Counted from the stretch's first letter, positions 19,174 to 29,188 are shown. The stretch is DNA of 64,000 nt from Desulfomonile sp963700305 (GCA_963700305.1 CAVOXB010000010.1:62001-126000), one strand, 5' to 3'. Numbers and translations are program-made. Notes: a model not told the origin generated them from the sequence alone.

Positions 19174-20397
19174 TTATGAGGCCGCTGAATGAACGATTTT
19201 TTTTTGAACTGTTCCGTTGGACGCACATTCCGTGAGGAAATGGCGTATACCGCGAACAGCTTGATTAATGCGCATCCTATTCTCGACAAGAGCGAACCGC
19301 ACGTGTTCATCCCCGAACGGGCCGAATCCTATCCCAGGGCTGACGGCCACCTTGGCACCCTCAGTCATGACCTTGGAGAATTCCAGCGACCCCAAGGCCC
19401 TGAACTGCTCGGGAATTTGTGCCCATACGAACATGGTCCCTTTTGGCGGAGTCACATGCCAGCCGCAGTCATTTAGTCCACTACACAAGGCGTCTCTTCG
19501 ATCCTTGTATTCAGCCACGATCTCTTGCACGCAGCCCTGGTCTTCATTGAGCGCTATTATGGAGGCTATCTGCACAGGCTGAAAGATTCCGTAATCAATG
19601 TAGCTTTTCAAACGTCTTAGAGCCTCTATCATCTGTGGATTTCCCGCTACGCATCCGACTCGCCAACCCGCCATGGAGTAACTTTTGGACATGGAGAACA
19701 CTTCCACGCCGACTTCCTTTGCACCAGGGATTGAAAGAAAACTTGGGGCCTTATAATCTTCGAACGTGAGGTCAGCGTACGCAAAATCATGAATTATCAT
19801 GATCTTATACTCATGTGCGAAATCCACGAGCCGCCGGAAAAAATCCTCATCCACGACCATAGTCGTCGGATTGTGCGGGAAAGAAAGGATGAGCATCTTC
19901 GGCAAGGGCCAAGTGAGCCTTGCAGCCGCCTTCAGATCCTCAAAGAAGTCCGATTCGGGTCGGATGGGTATGTGTCTCAGATCGCCGCCTGCTATCACCA
20001 CTGAATAAGGATGAATCGGATATGTGGGAGAAGGCACGAAGACCACGTCGCCTGGTGTAATGGTCGCCAGCACGAGGTGGGCCAATGCGTCCTTGGCTCC
20101 CATAGTAGCGACTATCTCGGTCGTGGGGTCCAGATCCACATCGTAGCGCCGCTTCCACCAGTTCGCGAAAGCTTCCCTGAGCTTCGGGATTCCCATAGAC
20201 GCACTATATCTATGGTTTCTAGGGTTCTGGACCGCCTCAATAACCTTGTTGACTATATGCTTGGGGGTGGCAATATCCGGATTGCCCATTCCCAGATCGA
20301 TTATGTCTTCGCCTGCACGTCGAAGTCGCATCTTTAATTCATTGACTACTTGAAAAACGTACGGCGGAAGTCTCTTGATTCTTCTGAATTCTTCCAC
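19174..20397 (-). CDS. Class I aminotransferase, AlaC-like (alanine/aspartate)
   Basis: PLP-dependent fold-type I aminotransferase of about 407 residues. Recognisable motifs are IIDLGMGNPDIATP at the N-terminus, PSPTYPIHPY, SFPHNPT and the PLP-lysine stretch SMSKSYSMAGWRVG. The PPYVFQVVNELK start and overall sequence fit the AlaC-like glutamate-pyruvate aminotransferase subgroup, but aspartate or LL-diaminopimelate aminotransferase activity cannot be excluded. GTG at 20397 is preferred because AGGAGG precedes it; another GTG lies two codons earlier. It is near the hom-thrC cluster but separated by a terminator and a repeat. Confidence 0.85.
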   Translation of the reverse strand: MEEFRRIKRLPPYVFQVVNELKMRLRRAGEDIIDLGMGNPDIATPKHIVNKVIEAVQNPRNHRYSASMGIPKLREAFANWWKRRYDVDLDPTTEIVATMGAKDALAHLVLATITPGDVVFVPSPTYPIHPYSVVIAGGDLRHIPIRPESDFFEDLKAAARLTWPLPKMLILSFPHNPTTMVVDEDFFRRLVDFAHEYKIMIIHDFAYADLTFEDYKAPSFLSIPGAKEVGVEVFSMSKSYSMAGWRVGCVAGNPQMIEALRRLKSYIDYGIFQPVQIASIIALNEDQGCVQEIVAEYKDRRDALCSGLNDCGWHVTPPKGTMFVWAQIPEQFRALGSLEFSKVMTEGAKVAVSPGIGFGPFGDEHVRFALVENRMRINQAVRGIRHFLTECASNGTVQKKIVHSAAS

Positions 20398-20556
20398 AAT
20401 CACCTCCTGTCAGCACTCTGGCTGACGCTACTCTTCCAGCCGACACTCTCGCCGGAGATTTTATTTCGGCAGGATCGGAACTCTACAGCGACAGGTAAGC
20501 TAACCAGTTGAAAACCGAGGCTTCATGATTGCACACCTGCAAATTTCCGTCCGGTA

Positions 20557-21357
20557 CTAAGGCGCTATTCTGCTCATCGTCACCGATGAAACCTCGCTCC
20601 TTTCGCACAGTTCCGGGGCGTCTTCTCCCGCTAGTATTGCCTCTGCGGCCGGAGTTCTTATTCCCGGGGCACTGTAGAGAACCAGACGTGTCTGGAGTAT
20701 ATTTGTTTCCTTCGTGTCGTGTCTGGCTTCCACGCACACGAGGCCCGGTTCGGCCTCGTCATGAGAGTGAATCCATAACATACGCGCAGGTCTAAATCCA
20801 GTTTCTTTCATAGCTTCTCTTATCCGGTCCAGTCTGGAAGCCGGATAAATAAAGGTCAAACCGCCGTTAGGCTTGAGCAGAGCCGCGGAGACGCGGAACA
20901 GTTCTTCCGGCGGCATCATCGTCTGGTGTCTGGACAGGGCCTTTTCTCTCTGCAAGTTTACCTTTCCTCGGCCCGACTCGTAATACGGGGGATTCGAGAC
21001 AATCGATGCGAAGGATTCATTCCTGAAAAAACGATCTGCGTATCTGAAATCTCCGTGGACTATAAGGACTCTTGACTCGAGATCATTCAGCTTGATTCCT
21101 CTGGCTGCACGATTCGCGGGGGCTCCCTGAATTTCCAGGCCTATCACTCGAATGGACCGCTCTCTGGCTGCGAGCCCAAAGGCAATCACCCCGCAGCCGC
21201 ACCCGGCGTCCAACACCCATTCGCCCGGGCCGGGTCGAGTAAACCACGTCAGGATTATCGCATCTTCAGAGACACGATATCCTTTTTTTGCCTGGACCAC
21301 GCGTATCTTATTCCTGAGAAGGCCATCTACGGATTCGTTTGTCTTCTGCGTTTCCAC
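20557..21357 (-). CDS. TrmN6-like tRNA/small-molecule adenine-N6 methyltransferase
   Basis: Class I SAM-dependent methyltransferase of 266 residues. The SAM-binding loop WVLDAGCGCGVIAFGLA and the catalytic NPPY motif (SIVSNPPYYESGRGK) identify the N6-adenine/N5-glutamine type. The length and N-terminal region fit tRNA1(Val) A37 methyltransferase (TrmN6/YfiC). It stands alone, 43 bp downstream of the DUF1015 gene on the same strand, and may be co-transcribed with it. Confidence 0.8.
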   Translation of the reverse strand: METQKTNESVDGLLRNKIRVVQAKKGYRVSEDAIILTWFTRPGPGEWVLDAGCGCGVIAFGLAARERSIRVIGLEIQGAPANRAARGIKLNDLESRVLIVHGDFRYADRFFRNESFASIVSNPPYYESGRGKVNLQREKALSRHQTMMPPEELFRVSAALLKPNGGLTFIYPASRLDRIREAMKETGFRPARMLWIHSHDEAEPGLVCVEARHDTKETNILQTRLVLYSAPGIRTPAAEAILAGEDAPELCERSEVSSVTMSRIAP

Positions 21358-21400
21358 ATCAAAACGGTCCTAAATTTGCCACGCCCACAGGCGCTCAACG

Positions 21401-22723
21401 TCAGAAAACATTTATTACCAGACCCGAAGACAGCTTCGGGAAAAAGTATGTAGACTTGTGCGGCAACTTGTGCCCCAATTCTGCAGCGACGCGCATTTGA
21501 TCCACGCGGGTGGGATTCAAGATGAAGCTCACCTGGACTTCGCCTTTCAGCACCCTATTCAGCGCCTCCGACACCAGCGGCGTGTATTCAATGTGGCCCT
21601 CGCCGTTTTCTTTGTCCATGCCCAAACCATGGGTCATTATGACTTCACGGAGGATGGTCACGTCAAGCCCTCTAAGGGACGAAGGAACATCGGCATCAAT
21701 AATAGAATCCACTGCATTGAAGTCCTTCAGCCTCAGAAGTTTGAAGCAGTTCTCTCCGCGAACAACCATCCCGAATTTTCCGCCCACAGCTGAATATGAC
21801 CTTATGCGTTCAATCAACGTTCGAGATACTTCTTCGCGGTCATTCTCTGAAAAACAGAGTTCCTCGATATAAAAATATGGACTGAGCGCTTCTTCTATTT
21901 TTTGGAGCTCGAATCCTTCCAGTTTCTTTATCAGACGATGCGCAGGCAGAATTGTCAGCCCCGGATGTGCCATTGCTGTCAAGTACATCATCACGTGTTC
22001 ATGAGCAGCGTTGGGATCGTCGTGGCCTTTAGCGATCATTTCTCTCTTGTAAGCCAGCGCCGTCTCGTACCTGTGGTGACCGTCGGCAATGAATATACTT
22101 GCAGATTCGAGAGATTTCTTTATTCTGGCCATCGCTGCCTCGTCGGACAGTGCCCACACTTTGTGGACCGTGCCGTCAGCATCGATGGTTTCCTGTTGCG
22201 CCGCGCCCTGAATAAATCGGGAATACTCATTCACTACCTGTTCGTTATCATCGTGGAACAGGCCGTGAATAGGCGTGAATTGAGCCTTACATGCTCGGAG
22301 GAGGTTCAACTGATCCAGTTTCGGTCCTTTGTAGGTCTTCTCATGCGGGAGCACTTTACCCTGTCCGTAGTCATCCACTTTGACGAGAGCGATGATACCG
22401 TCAATTGAGCGCCTGTCTCCACCCGGCTGATCGAATTCCATCCTGTAGATCGCGAACGCTGGTTGATCATCCCTGGTGAGCACGCCTTCTTCCATCCATT
22501 TTTTCAGGGTAGCCGATGCCCTCGAGTAACGATTATTGCTGTCCGAATCATCGGCATACTGCTTGCCTAAGACAAGTCTGATTATATTGAGTTCATTCGA
22601 CTGGTAAAAGGCTTCCTGCTCGGCGGGGGATATTATGTCGTAAGGGGGCGTTATCAATTTCGCGAGTTCCCCTGAATGCTTGAGGTTGTAATGAACCATT
22701 CTAAAAGGTCTTATGTCCGGCAT
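21401..22723 (-). CDS. DUF1015-family protein
   Basis: A 440-residue cytoplasmic protein recognisable as DUF1015 (PF06245) by IRPFRMVHYN near the start, LITPPYDIISPAEQEAFY, LPHEKTYKGPKLDQLNLL and FIADGHHRYETALAY. The family is widespread in anaerobes; some relatives have been linked to serine metabolism, but I cannot assign a reaction. The protein is complete, has no membrane segments, and is followed on the same strand by the TrmN6-like gene. Confidence 0.85.
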   Translation of the reverse strand: MPDIRPFRMVHYNLKHSGELAKLITPPYDIISPAEQEAFYQSNELNIIRLVLGKQYADDSDSNNRYSRASATLKKWMEEGVLTRDDQPAFAIYRMEFDQPGGDRRSIDGIIALVKVDDYGQGKVLPHEKTYKGPKLDQLNLLRACKAQFTPIHGLFHDDNEQVVNEYSRFIQGAAQQETIDADGTVHKVWALSDEAAMARIKKSLESASIFIADGHHRYETALAYKREMIAKGHDDPNAAHEHVMMYLTAMAHPGLTILPAHRLIKKLEGFELQKIEEALSPYFYIEELCFSENDREEVSRTLIERIRSYSAVGGKFGMVVRGENCFKLLRLKDFNAVDSIIDADVPSSLRGLDVTILREVIMTHGLGMDKENGEGHIEYTPLVSEALNRVLKGEVQVSFILNPTRVDQMRVAAELGHKLPHKSTYFFPKLSSGLVINVF

Positions 22724-23120
22724 GTGTACGTCCTTTGATGAATATGAGCTTCACACAAATTGAGTCGACGTGGCTAACCACGAAGAGGGGCTTCTCGGTC
22801 CCTCAACACTCCGGCTCACCGACTTTTGCCAGTGCTGGGATAGATCGGTGGGGGCTCGGGGCTACTCGCGTTCGAAAACAGAAATGACTTCCCCCTTAAA
22901 CCTGGGCAATTCCAGGCAGTGCGAGAAGCTGTCCAGTCCGCATCGAACAACTTATCAGAATTTTGTAACACGCCCTAATGGTAGGGTCAATACCACATAG
23001 CAAAAGATTTGGAAGGTTTTTGAAAAAGCGGCATGAGAGTGCAGGAAGAAAATCTGAAGCGGAAGGGCAGGGACCAAAAAGCGACCACTCCCGCTATCCT
23101 GAAAGCTTCGGTCAGCCAAT
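22724..23120. other. Non-coding gap
   Basis: About 400 bases between the DUF1015 gene and the toxin-antitoxin gene. No convincing frame, RNA or repeat was recognised. Confidence 0.4.
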
Positions 23121-23624
23121 TCATTCGTAGTGCGTCCACATCCTAATGACCTTGACCACGTTTTGCTCTTCCAAAACCTGATATACTAGGCGATGTTGCA
23201 CGTTAATTCTGCGAGAGGTTGCCCCAGCGAGATCACCGATGAGCTTTTCGTACGGCGGAGGATTTTGATAAGGATTGTCCCGAATAATGTCCAACAACTG
23301 TTCCTCATTTCGACGCAGCCCCGCGGCAGCCAGCGTCGAGGAATCCTTCTGAGCCTGCTTTGTGAACACAAGTTGCCATTTCACCATTTCGAAGTGCTCT
23401 TCACATTCCTCGATTGCTGTATTCAATCCGTCTCTGATAGACTCCCGCATGCCGGGAACAGATAACAAATACATGGTCTCCTGTATGGCTCTCCAATCCT
23501 CTTCAGAGACAAGAACAGCATTGGCCCGTTTACCAGTAATCAGAATAGGTTCATTAGAAGTGGCCGCCTCATCGATCAGTCGGTACAGTTTTGAACGGGC
23601 CTCGCTGGCCGTGAGTGTTGCCAT
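23121..23624 (-). CDS. YefM-YoeB type II antitoxin and toxin in one frame
   Basis: One 167-residue frame contains a complete Phd/YefM antitoxin (residues 1 to about 80: TASEARSKLYRLIDEAA, ILITGKRANAVLVSEEDW) followed directly by a complete YoeB/Txe mRNA interferase (from MVKWQLVFTKQAQKD to WTHYE). The toxin keeps the expected catalytic features (YEKL glutamate, SRRIN arginine, C-terminal HYE). Normally these are two genes that overlap by a few bases. Here the antitoxin runs through the toxin's ATG without a stop; the next frame contains TGGTGA just there, so a single-base deletion could have fused them. It may be a true fusion or a sequence error. Confidence 0.8.
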   Translation of the reverse strand: MATLTASEARSKLYRLIDEAATSNEPILITGKRANAVLVSEEDWRAIQETMYLLSVPGMRESIRDGLNTAIEECEEHFEMVKWQLVFTKQAQKDSSTLAAAGLRRNEEQLLDIIRDNPYQNPPPYEKLIGDLAGATSRRINVQHRLVYQVLEEQNVVKVIRMWTHYE

Positions 23625-23712
23625 ACTGTTGGCTCCTTTCCTGACTGGATACTGTGCATGTACGTGTTAACGTACCATCTTTCAAGTGGAGTCCAATTAG
23701 CCCAGAAACGTT

Positions 23713-24150
23713 TCATCTCTCCCTAGTTAAGGCAGGAGAATCAAACCACAGACCGGTAACCTTTGGATTGTCTCGATCTTCCAACACGAGTCTGATCTCC
23801 ACATCGTCTTTCTCTTTGCCGAAACGAGCCTTGAATATTACGATCAGGTTATTGAATTGGTTCAGAAATCCAATGTATTCCATGGAATGAAACTTACCCA
23901 GGTTTTTCTGAAGATTCTTTTGGAGTTCGAGAAAGATTTCCCTTGTCTGAGCGGATTTCATCGCCTGAGAGAAGTTTCTTGAATACAGGTTATAGTCGCC
24001 CTCGGAAATTCCCCTGATAATTTCCTCAAGGACGAGAGCGGATTGCGCTTTGATACGGGTGTTGTCGAGCTTGTCGGCGGACGCGGGGAGCGTGCACAAC
24101 AAAATGGTGATCGTTATCGCAAAAACTGCCAAAACTTCAGCAGGACGCAT
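23713..24150 (-). CDS. Hypothetical secreted protein
   Basis: A 145-residue protein starting MRPAEVLAVFAITITILLC, a clear signal peptide with probable cleavage after ASA, behind GGGGAAG. The mature part (KLDNTRIKAQSALVLEEIIRG...) is soluble and mixed alpha/beta, with a C-terminal VEIRLVLEDRDNPKVTGLWFDS that resembles the NTF2/DUF3887-like fold seen in small periplasmic proteins. I cannot name a function. It lies between the toxin-antitoxin gene and dnaK. Confidence 0.6.
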   Translation of the reverse strand: MRPAEVLAVFAITITILLCTLPASADKLDNTRIKAQSALVLEEIIRGISEGDYNLYSRNFSQAMKSAQTREIFLELQKNLQKNLGKFHSMEYIGFLNQFNNLIVIFKARFGKEKDDVEIRLVLEDRDNPKVTGLWFDSPALTRER

Positions 24151-24271
24151 AAGACTTCCCCAATTTGTATCAGCACGTCGTTCGGCATATAGAATCAAGC
24201 CCCGAAGTCACGGCTGTCCGGGCGTAGCCTGGCAACCAGAAGGAACTTATCCGCGGAGACTCGAGCAGGGT

Positions 24272-24334
24272 GGGGCAGGCTGGAAAGCCTGCTATTATTG
24301 GCTTTTTGGGACAGGCAGGCTTTCCAGCCTGCCC
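24272..24334. repeat. 63-bp palindromic element, copy 1
   Basis: Perfect 21-bp inverted arms (beginning GGGGCAGGCTGGAAAGCC) around a loop containing ATTGGCTTTTTGGGACA. A second copy lies at 59051-59118. It sits downstream of dnaK and could act as its terminator. Confidence 0.75.
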
Positions 24335-24403
24335 CAAAACAGTCCACCCCCTGATAGCTGAAATGGCTCTATCACTTTAAATTAGCACCTGTGACGATGC
24401 AGG

Positions 24404-26347
24404 CTATTTCTTCTTGCCTTCTTCCTTCACCTCTTCGAAGTCCGCGTCCACAACATCCTCATCAGGCCGTTTTGGTCCAGCACCAGTGGGTCCGGCCCCT
24501 GGTCCTGCTCCAGCAGGACCTTCCGGGCCGCCGCTCCCGGCTGCTTGCTGGTACATGGCCTCAGCGAGCTTGTGAGATGCTGTCTGGAGCTCGTCTAGAG
24601 CAGACTTGATTGCATCAACATCAGAGCCTTCCATGACGGATTTGGTCTTGGTCACAGCGGCTTCAATGGCGCTTCTGACTGAAGAGTCCACTTTATCGCC
24701 GTGTTCCTTGAGCGACTTCTCAGTCATGTACACGAGAGAGTCAGCCTGGTTGCGGGCATCCACAAGCTCTTTCTTTTTGCGGTCTTCTTCAGCATGAGAC
24801 TCCGCGTCGCGCACCATATTTTGGATTTCTTCCTCAGTGAGGCCGCTGGAAGCAGTAATTTTGATCGACTGCTCCTTTCCGGTCCCCAAGTCTTTGGCTG
24901 AAACGTGGACTATCCCGTTGGCGTCAATATCGAAAGTTACCTCTACCTGGGGCACTCCTCGCGGCGCGGGCGGAATTCCCACCAATTCAAACCGGCCCAG
25001 TGTCTTGTTGTATCCCGCCATTTCACGTTCACCCTGAAGCACGTGGATGGAGACCGAAGGCTGGTTGTCCGAGGCGGTTGAGAATATCTGGCTCTTTCGG
25101 GTCGGGATAGTTGTGTTCTTTTCTATCAACCTTGTGAACACTCCGCCGAGTGTTTCTATTCCCAGAGAAAGAGGAGTCACGTCCAGGAGCAGTACATCCT
25201 TGACCTCTCCTTTGAGTACAGCTCCCTGAATAGCAGCACCGATTGCCACAACTTCGTCGGGGTTGACTCCTTTGTGGGGTTCCTTGTCAAAAAGCTGCTT
25301 CACCTTTGCTTGCACGGCAGGCATTCGGGTCATTCCTCCGACCAGAATAACCTCGTTGATATCCTGAGGCGACATGCCGGCATCCTTGAGTGCAGTTCGG
25401 CAGGGGCCTGCTGTCCTTTCGATGAGATCGTCGACAAGCGAATCCAACTTGGCCCTTGTCAATTTCATAGTCATATGTTTGGGACCAGCGGCGTCGGCGG
25501 TAATGAAAGGCAGATTAATGTCTGTCTCCATGGACGAGCTCAGTTCTATTTTGGCTTTTTCCGCCGCTTCTTTGAGTCGCTGCAGGGCCATCTTGTCATT
25601 GCGAAGGTCTATACCTTGATCTTTCTTGAATTCATTCGCGAGATAATCCATCACTCTCTGGTCAAAGTCCTCACCACCCAAGTGGGTATCACCGTTGGTG
25701 GATTTAACCTCAAACACACCTTCGCCTATCTCAAGGATCGAGATGTCGAATGTTCCGCCGCCGAGATCAAAAACAGCGACCTTTTCTTCTTTCTTTTTGT
25801 CCAATCCATACGCCAGGGATGCCGCTGTGGGCTCATTGATGATTCGCAGGACATTCAATCCTGCAATTCTTCCCCCGTCTTTTGTGGCCTGCCGTTGTGA
25901 ATCGTTGAAATAGGCCGGCACTGTAACCACAGCGTCTGTGACTTCCTCACCGAGGTAGTCCTGGGCCGTCTGTCTCATCTTTTGGAGAATCATCGCAGAA
26001 ATCTCGGCCGGACTGTAATCCTTGCCTCGAACCTGAACTGCCGCGTCGCCGTTCTTCCCGTTGACGATTTTGTACGGGAGCACCTTTATATCGTTCTGGA
26101 CCTCAGGCGCTGTAAATTTACGGCCGATGAGTCGCTTAATGGCGAACAGAGTGTTCTCCGGGTTAGTTATTGCCTGACGCTTGGCCACCTGGCCCACCAA
26201 GCGTTCTCCGGAATCCGTGAAAGCCACCATAGACGGAGTCGTCCGCCCGCCCTCGGAATTCGGAATTACTACAGGGTCTCCCCCTTCCATAACCGCCACG
26301 CAAGAGTTGGTGGTTCCCAGGTCGATTCCTATTACTTTGCCTGCCAT
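24404..26347 (-). CDS. dnaK: Chaperone DnaK (Hsp70)
   Basis: Cytoplasmic Hsp70 of 647 residues, full length. Visible landmarks are the N-terminal phosphate loop GIDLGTTNSCVAVMEGG, VPAYFNDSQRQATKDGG, VFDLGGGTFDISILEIG, the linker/substrate domain LLDVTPLSLGIETLGG and a Gly/Pro/Ala-rich tail ending in EEVKEEGKKK. It works with GrpE, encoded 53 bp upstream, and with DnaJ, which is not in the window. HrcA is encoded separately at 57754, but no CIRCE operator was seen upstream. Confidence 0.98.
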   Translation of the reverse strand: MAGKVIGIDLGTTNSCVAVMEGGDPVVIPNSEGGRTTPSMVAFTDSGERLVGQVAKRQAITNPENTLFAIKRLIGRKFTAPEVQNDIKVLPYKIVNGKNGDAAVQVRGKDYSPAEISAMILQKMRQTAQDYLGEEVTDAVVTVPAYFNDSQRQATKDGGRIAGLNVLRIINEPTAASLAYGLDKKKEEKVAVFDLGGGTFDISILEIGEGVFEVKSTNGDTHLGGEDFDQRVMDYLANEFKKDQGIDLRNDKMALQRLKEAAEKAKIELSSSMETDINLPFITADAAGPKHMTMKLTRAKLDSLVDDLIERTAGPCRTALKDAGMSPQDINEVILVGGMTRMPAVQAKVKQLFDKEPHKGVNPDEVVAIGAAIQGAVLKGEVKDVLLLDVTPLSLGIETLGGVFTRLIEKNTTIPTRKSQIFSTASDNQPSVSIHVLQGEREMAGYNKTLGRFELVGIPPAPRGVPQVEVTFDIDANGIVHVSAKDLGTGKEQSIKITASSGLTEEEIQNMVRDAESHAEEDRKKKELVDARNQADSLVYMTEKSLKEHGDKVDSSVRSAIEAAVTKTKSVMEGSDVDAIKSALDELQTASHKLAEAMYQQAAGSGGPEGPAGAGPGAGPTGAGPKRPDEDVVDADFEEVKEEGKKK

Positions 26348-26400
26348 GTTTTCCTCCTGAAAGGCTTAATATATGTCTTTTGCATTCAGATCGCTCTATT

Positions 26401-27003
26401 TTACGCCTCAGTGGAAACCACCACTTTAGCGGGCCGTAATAAGCGATCTTCGTACATGAATCCTTTTTCGAGTTCCTGGACTACCTGATTGGGCCGTCCG
26501 TCTTTCGGACAGGGCACACGAGCAATTGCCTCATGCAAATGAGGATTGAAGGTCTCGCCCAGCGCCGTAATTTCGGTTACACCGTGCTTTTTCAGAATGT
26601 CCCTGAACATTTTCAGGGTCATGGCTACGCCTTCCCTAAGCGGATCGCCATGTGCCTCCTCGTTGCAATGGCTCAAAGCACGTTCGAGATTATCTGTTAT
26701 TACGAGCAGGTCCCGCAGGAGTTCCTCGTTTCTATATTTCAAGAGTCTGCTTTTCTCTTGAGCGGATCTTTTCTTGTAATTTTCCAGGTCCGCAACCGCG
26801 CGCATCCATCTATCACGATTTTGAGTGGCTTCCTTTTGCGCACTTCCCAAAGGATCGGGAGCAGGTTCAGCCTTTTCACGTGCTTCCTTTTCCTGGTCCG
26901 CGGACTCGGGAACTGTTTGGGGTTGACTAGGCGCGTGCTGCTGTATTGCTTTTCCCCTTTCGGTAACCGGCTCGTTACTCTCTTTGCGGTCCTGTTCAGT
27001 CAA
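26401..27003 (-). CDS. grpE: Nucleotide exchange factor GrpE
   Basis: DnaK co-chaperone of 200 residues. It has an acidic, low-complexity N-terminus, a long coiled-coil helix (NRDRWMRAVADLENYKKRSAQEK) and the C-terminal beta domain with HLHEAIARVP and GFMYEDRLLRPAKVVVS. The start is TTG at 27003 with AGGGAGG seven bases upstream. First gene of a grpE-dnaK operon. Confidence 0.95.
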   Translation of the reverse strand: MTEQDRKESNEPVTERGKAIQQHAPSQPQTVPESADQEKEAREKAEPAPDPLGSAQKEATQNRDRWMRAVADLENYKKRSAQEKSRLLKYRNEELLRDLLVITDNLERALSHCNEEAHGDPLREGVAMTLKMFRDILKKHGVTEITALGETFNPHLHEAIARVPCPKDGRPNQVVQELEKGFMYEDRLLRPAKVVVSTEA

Positions 27004-27530
27004 CGTTTTGCCTCCCTGATCTTCTTCTTGCCTGGATGTTCTTGCATAAATGGCTGCAATGCGAGGTCAGAGTCCGAACTCATTACCTTTATGAACTCGA
27101 TCCAAGCAACTTTAGGATAATTTACTAATAAAACTCATAGCTTAATTCCAGACGATCCAGTGTACAGTTGGGCACACGTCTCTGAGTTGTCAAGTGGCTC
27201 CTCATCAGGAATCAGGACACTCTGGAAAAGAGAGGGTCCGAGGGAAGATCAATAGGGATTATGTCTCTTTCGAGTCAGCAAGGTTGAGGAAACATTAACC
27301 AAACGGTTGTAGTCGATTCTTTGTTTGAAACCTTGACAGTATGTGGTGAGCGAAGCAAACCGCATGGTCGCGAAAAGACCCCGAACGATGCGGTTACCGG
27401 CGATCACCGCATCCTACTCGCCGCGAAGATTGCTGCACGGGGCGCCACTTCTGGCTCGCCCAGCAGTGCCTACTTATAGGGATGCTCGAAAGTAATGTCG
27501 GGCTAAATACTACTTTGACGACTGGAAGAG

Positions 27531-27613
27531 TGTCATTGCGAGGGCGTAGCCTGAAGCAATCTCCATTATCTGAAATGAGATTGCGTAGTCGTTTAATTCC
27601 TCGCGATTGTACA
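27531..27613. repeat. Palindromic ATTGCGAGG-type repeat, copy 1
   Basis: Imperfect dyad (TGTCATTGCGAGG ... GAAGCAATCTC / GAGATTGCG ... CCTCGCGATTG) of a widespread bacterial intergenic repeat; other copies at 54902 and 57011. The 780-bp gap 27004-27783 between grpE and the antiporter holds no gene I could support. Confidence 0.65.
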
Positions 27614-27783
27614 AACCATTGCGAGTGAGAATGAGTGGCTCATTCGACAGAATTTTCGAGAACTACTTTGATACATAAGCAGATCGATAGCTTTACCCCC
27701 CTAAACGCATGCTATCAAAGCCTTTAGGCTTGAAGAATAAGAATTTGATCCGACCGTATGAGCCTTCCTGTACTCATGGTTTT

Positions 27784-28875
27784 TCATTTTGCAGGGACGA
27801 AATAGAAGGCCAGAGCGAGAATTATATACACTGCAAGCAGGAGTACGCCGACAAACCAGTTGGATTGACCTCTGGTCATGACGTTACTGCAAATGCTCAC
27901 AGTCAATATCACAGCCAGCATCTCACCGATGGTGAAGATGAAGTCCATAGGAGCAGGAGCGACAGCGTAGCTCAGGAGCACCAGGAAAGGAGCCACAAAG
28001 AGTGCTATCTGAACGCTGCTTCCCATGGCGATACCGAGACTGAGATCCATCCGATTCTTTATCGCCATCGTAACTGCCGAACTGTGTTCGGCCGCGTTAC
28101 CCACCATAGCGACCACGATAACCCCGATGAACACGCTTGACATTCCAAGAGTGCTGGCCGCATGCGACACCGATCCCACTAAGATTTCACTCATCCAGGC
28201 AATCAAGATGGTCGACACCACCAAGACCCCAACGGATAGGCGAACCCCCCAATGGGGTTCCTCAAGTGACGTCGATTCCGCACCTACGACCCGGCTTCCA
28301 GAAAACAGTTGTTTGTGGGTATAAAGCGAGAAAAGGAGGCTTAAAACGTAGGTTATCAACAAGACTATGGATATGGTTACGCTCAGCTTCGAAACCGTCG
28401 CGGGCATTGTGCCTGCGCTCAGGTGCTGGAATGCCCCCGGCACAATCAGGGCAACAGACACAAGGACGAGACTGGCCACATGAGCCTGGGCAGCGGAGGC
28501 ACTGAATTCCTGCGTCCGGTGGCGCAGTCCTCCCGCTAGAAAGGACAGTCCGGCAACGAGAAGGACGTTACCGATGATGGATCCTGTAATGGATGCCTTG
28601 ACAACATCAGTGAGGCCCTGTCTCAATGCTACAATGGCGATGATCATTTCCGCGGCATTTCCAAGGGTGGCGTTCAAGAATCCGCCGAGGGCCTCCCCAG
28701 CTCGGTCCGCAATATGTTCCGTGGCCTTCCCCAAGAGGCCCGCCAGGGGAACGATTGCCGCGCAGGAAGACAGAAAAATGTAAGTGTGAGACTCCGGGTG
28801 CACGTGTTCCAAGTAGACGCACACCGGGAGAAAAACCAGCAACCAGTTTAGCGACGGCTTCAGGAACTCACGCAT
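27784..28875 (-). CDS. Ca2+/H+ antiporter, CaCA/CAX family
   Basis: Inner-membrane cation/proton exchanger of 363 residues with about eleven helices and the duplicated family motif: GGFLNATLGNAAEMIIAIVAL in the first half and VAMVGNAAEHSSAVTMA in the second. These fit VCX1/ChaA-type calcium antiporters. The start ATG at 28875 follows GGAGG seven bases upstream; the longer frame to 28956 lacks a ribosome site. Transcribed alone. Confidence 0.88.
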   Translation of the reverse strand: MREFLKPSLNWLLVFLPVCVYLEHVHPESHTYIFLSSCAAIVPLAGLLGKATEHIADRAGEALGGFLNATLGNAAEMIIAIVALRQGLTDVVKASITGSIIGNVLLVAGLSFLAGGLRHRTQEFSASAAQAHVASLVLVSVALIVPGAFQHLSAGTMPATVSKLSVTISIVLLITYVLSLLFSLYTHKQLFSGSRVVGAESTSLEEPHWGVRLSVGVLVVSTILIAWMSEILVGSVSHAASTLGMSSVFIGVIVVAMVGNAAEHSSAVTMAIKNRMDLSLGIAMGSSVQIALFVAPFLVLLSYAVAPAPMDFIFTIGEMLAVILTVSICSNVMTRGQSNWFVGVLLLAVYIILALAFYFVPAK

Positions 28876-29176
28876 GACAATCCTCCGAATCTCGCTTAAT
28901 AGCGCTTGACACCCCGTAATTGGCCATAATCCGGAATCAGGCAGCGGTCTTGCCATTTCGGGACGTTTGCCCGGGAATACTCTCCCGCCAGTGTGCTCCG
29001 GCCACCTACAACGAACCCTGATGGTGTCTCAAGAGGCAAGAGGTCGGCAAGACTGCCATCATGTCAGTGAAAAAGCCTCATTTCTCCTGTTTCTGAGCGT
29101 ACAACACCGTCCGCCCCTCCGTCCACCGTTATTGCCACAGCGCTCGGCCTCTCTAACACTTATATAGTTTACAAAT
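28876..29176. other. Non-coding gap next to the insertion element
   Basis: About 300 bases between the antiporter start and the insertion element. It should contain the antiporter promoter; nothing else was recognised. Confidence 0.35.
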
Positions 29177-29188
29177 AAAATAAATGAT

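Noticed and set aside
26348..27120. CIRCE operator (TTAGCACTC-N9-GAGTGCTAA) ahead of grpE-dnaK or hrcA.
   Set aside because: I looked for it because hrcA is present but found no matching arms in either upstream region.
27004..27783. Possible small genes in the 780-bp gap upstream of grpE.
   Set aside because: Frames there lack ribosome sites and overlap the palindromic repeat; no conserved protein features.
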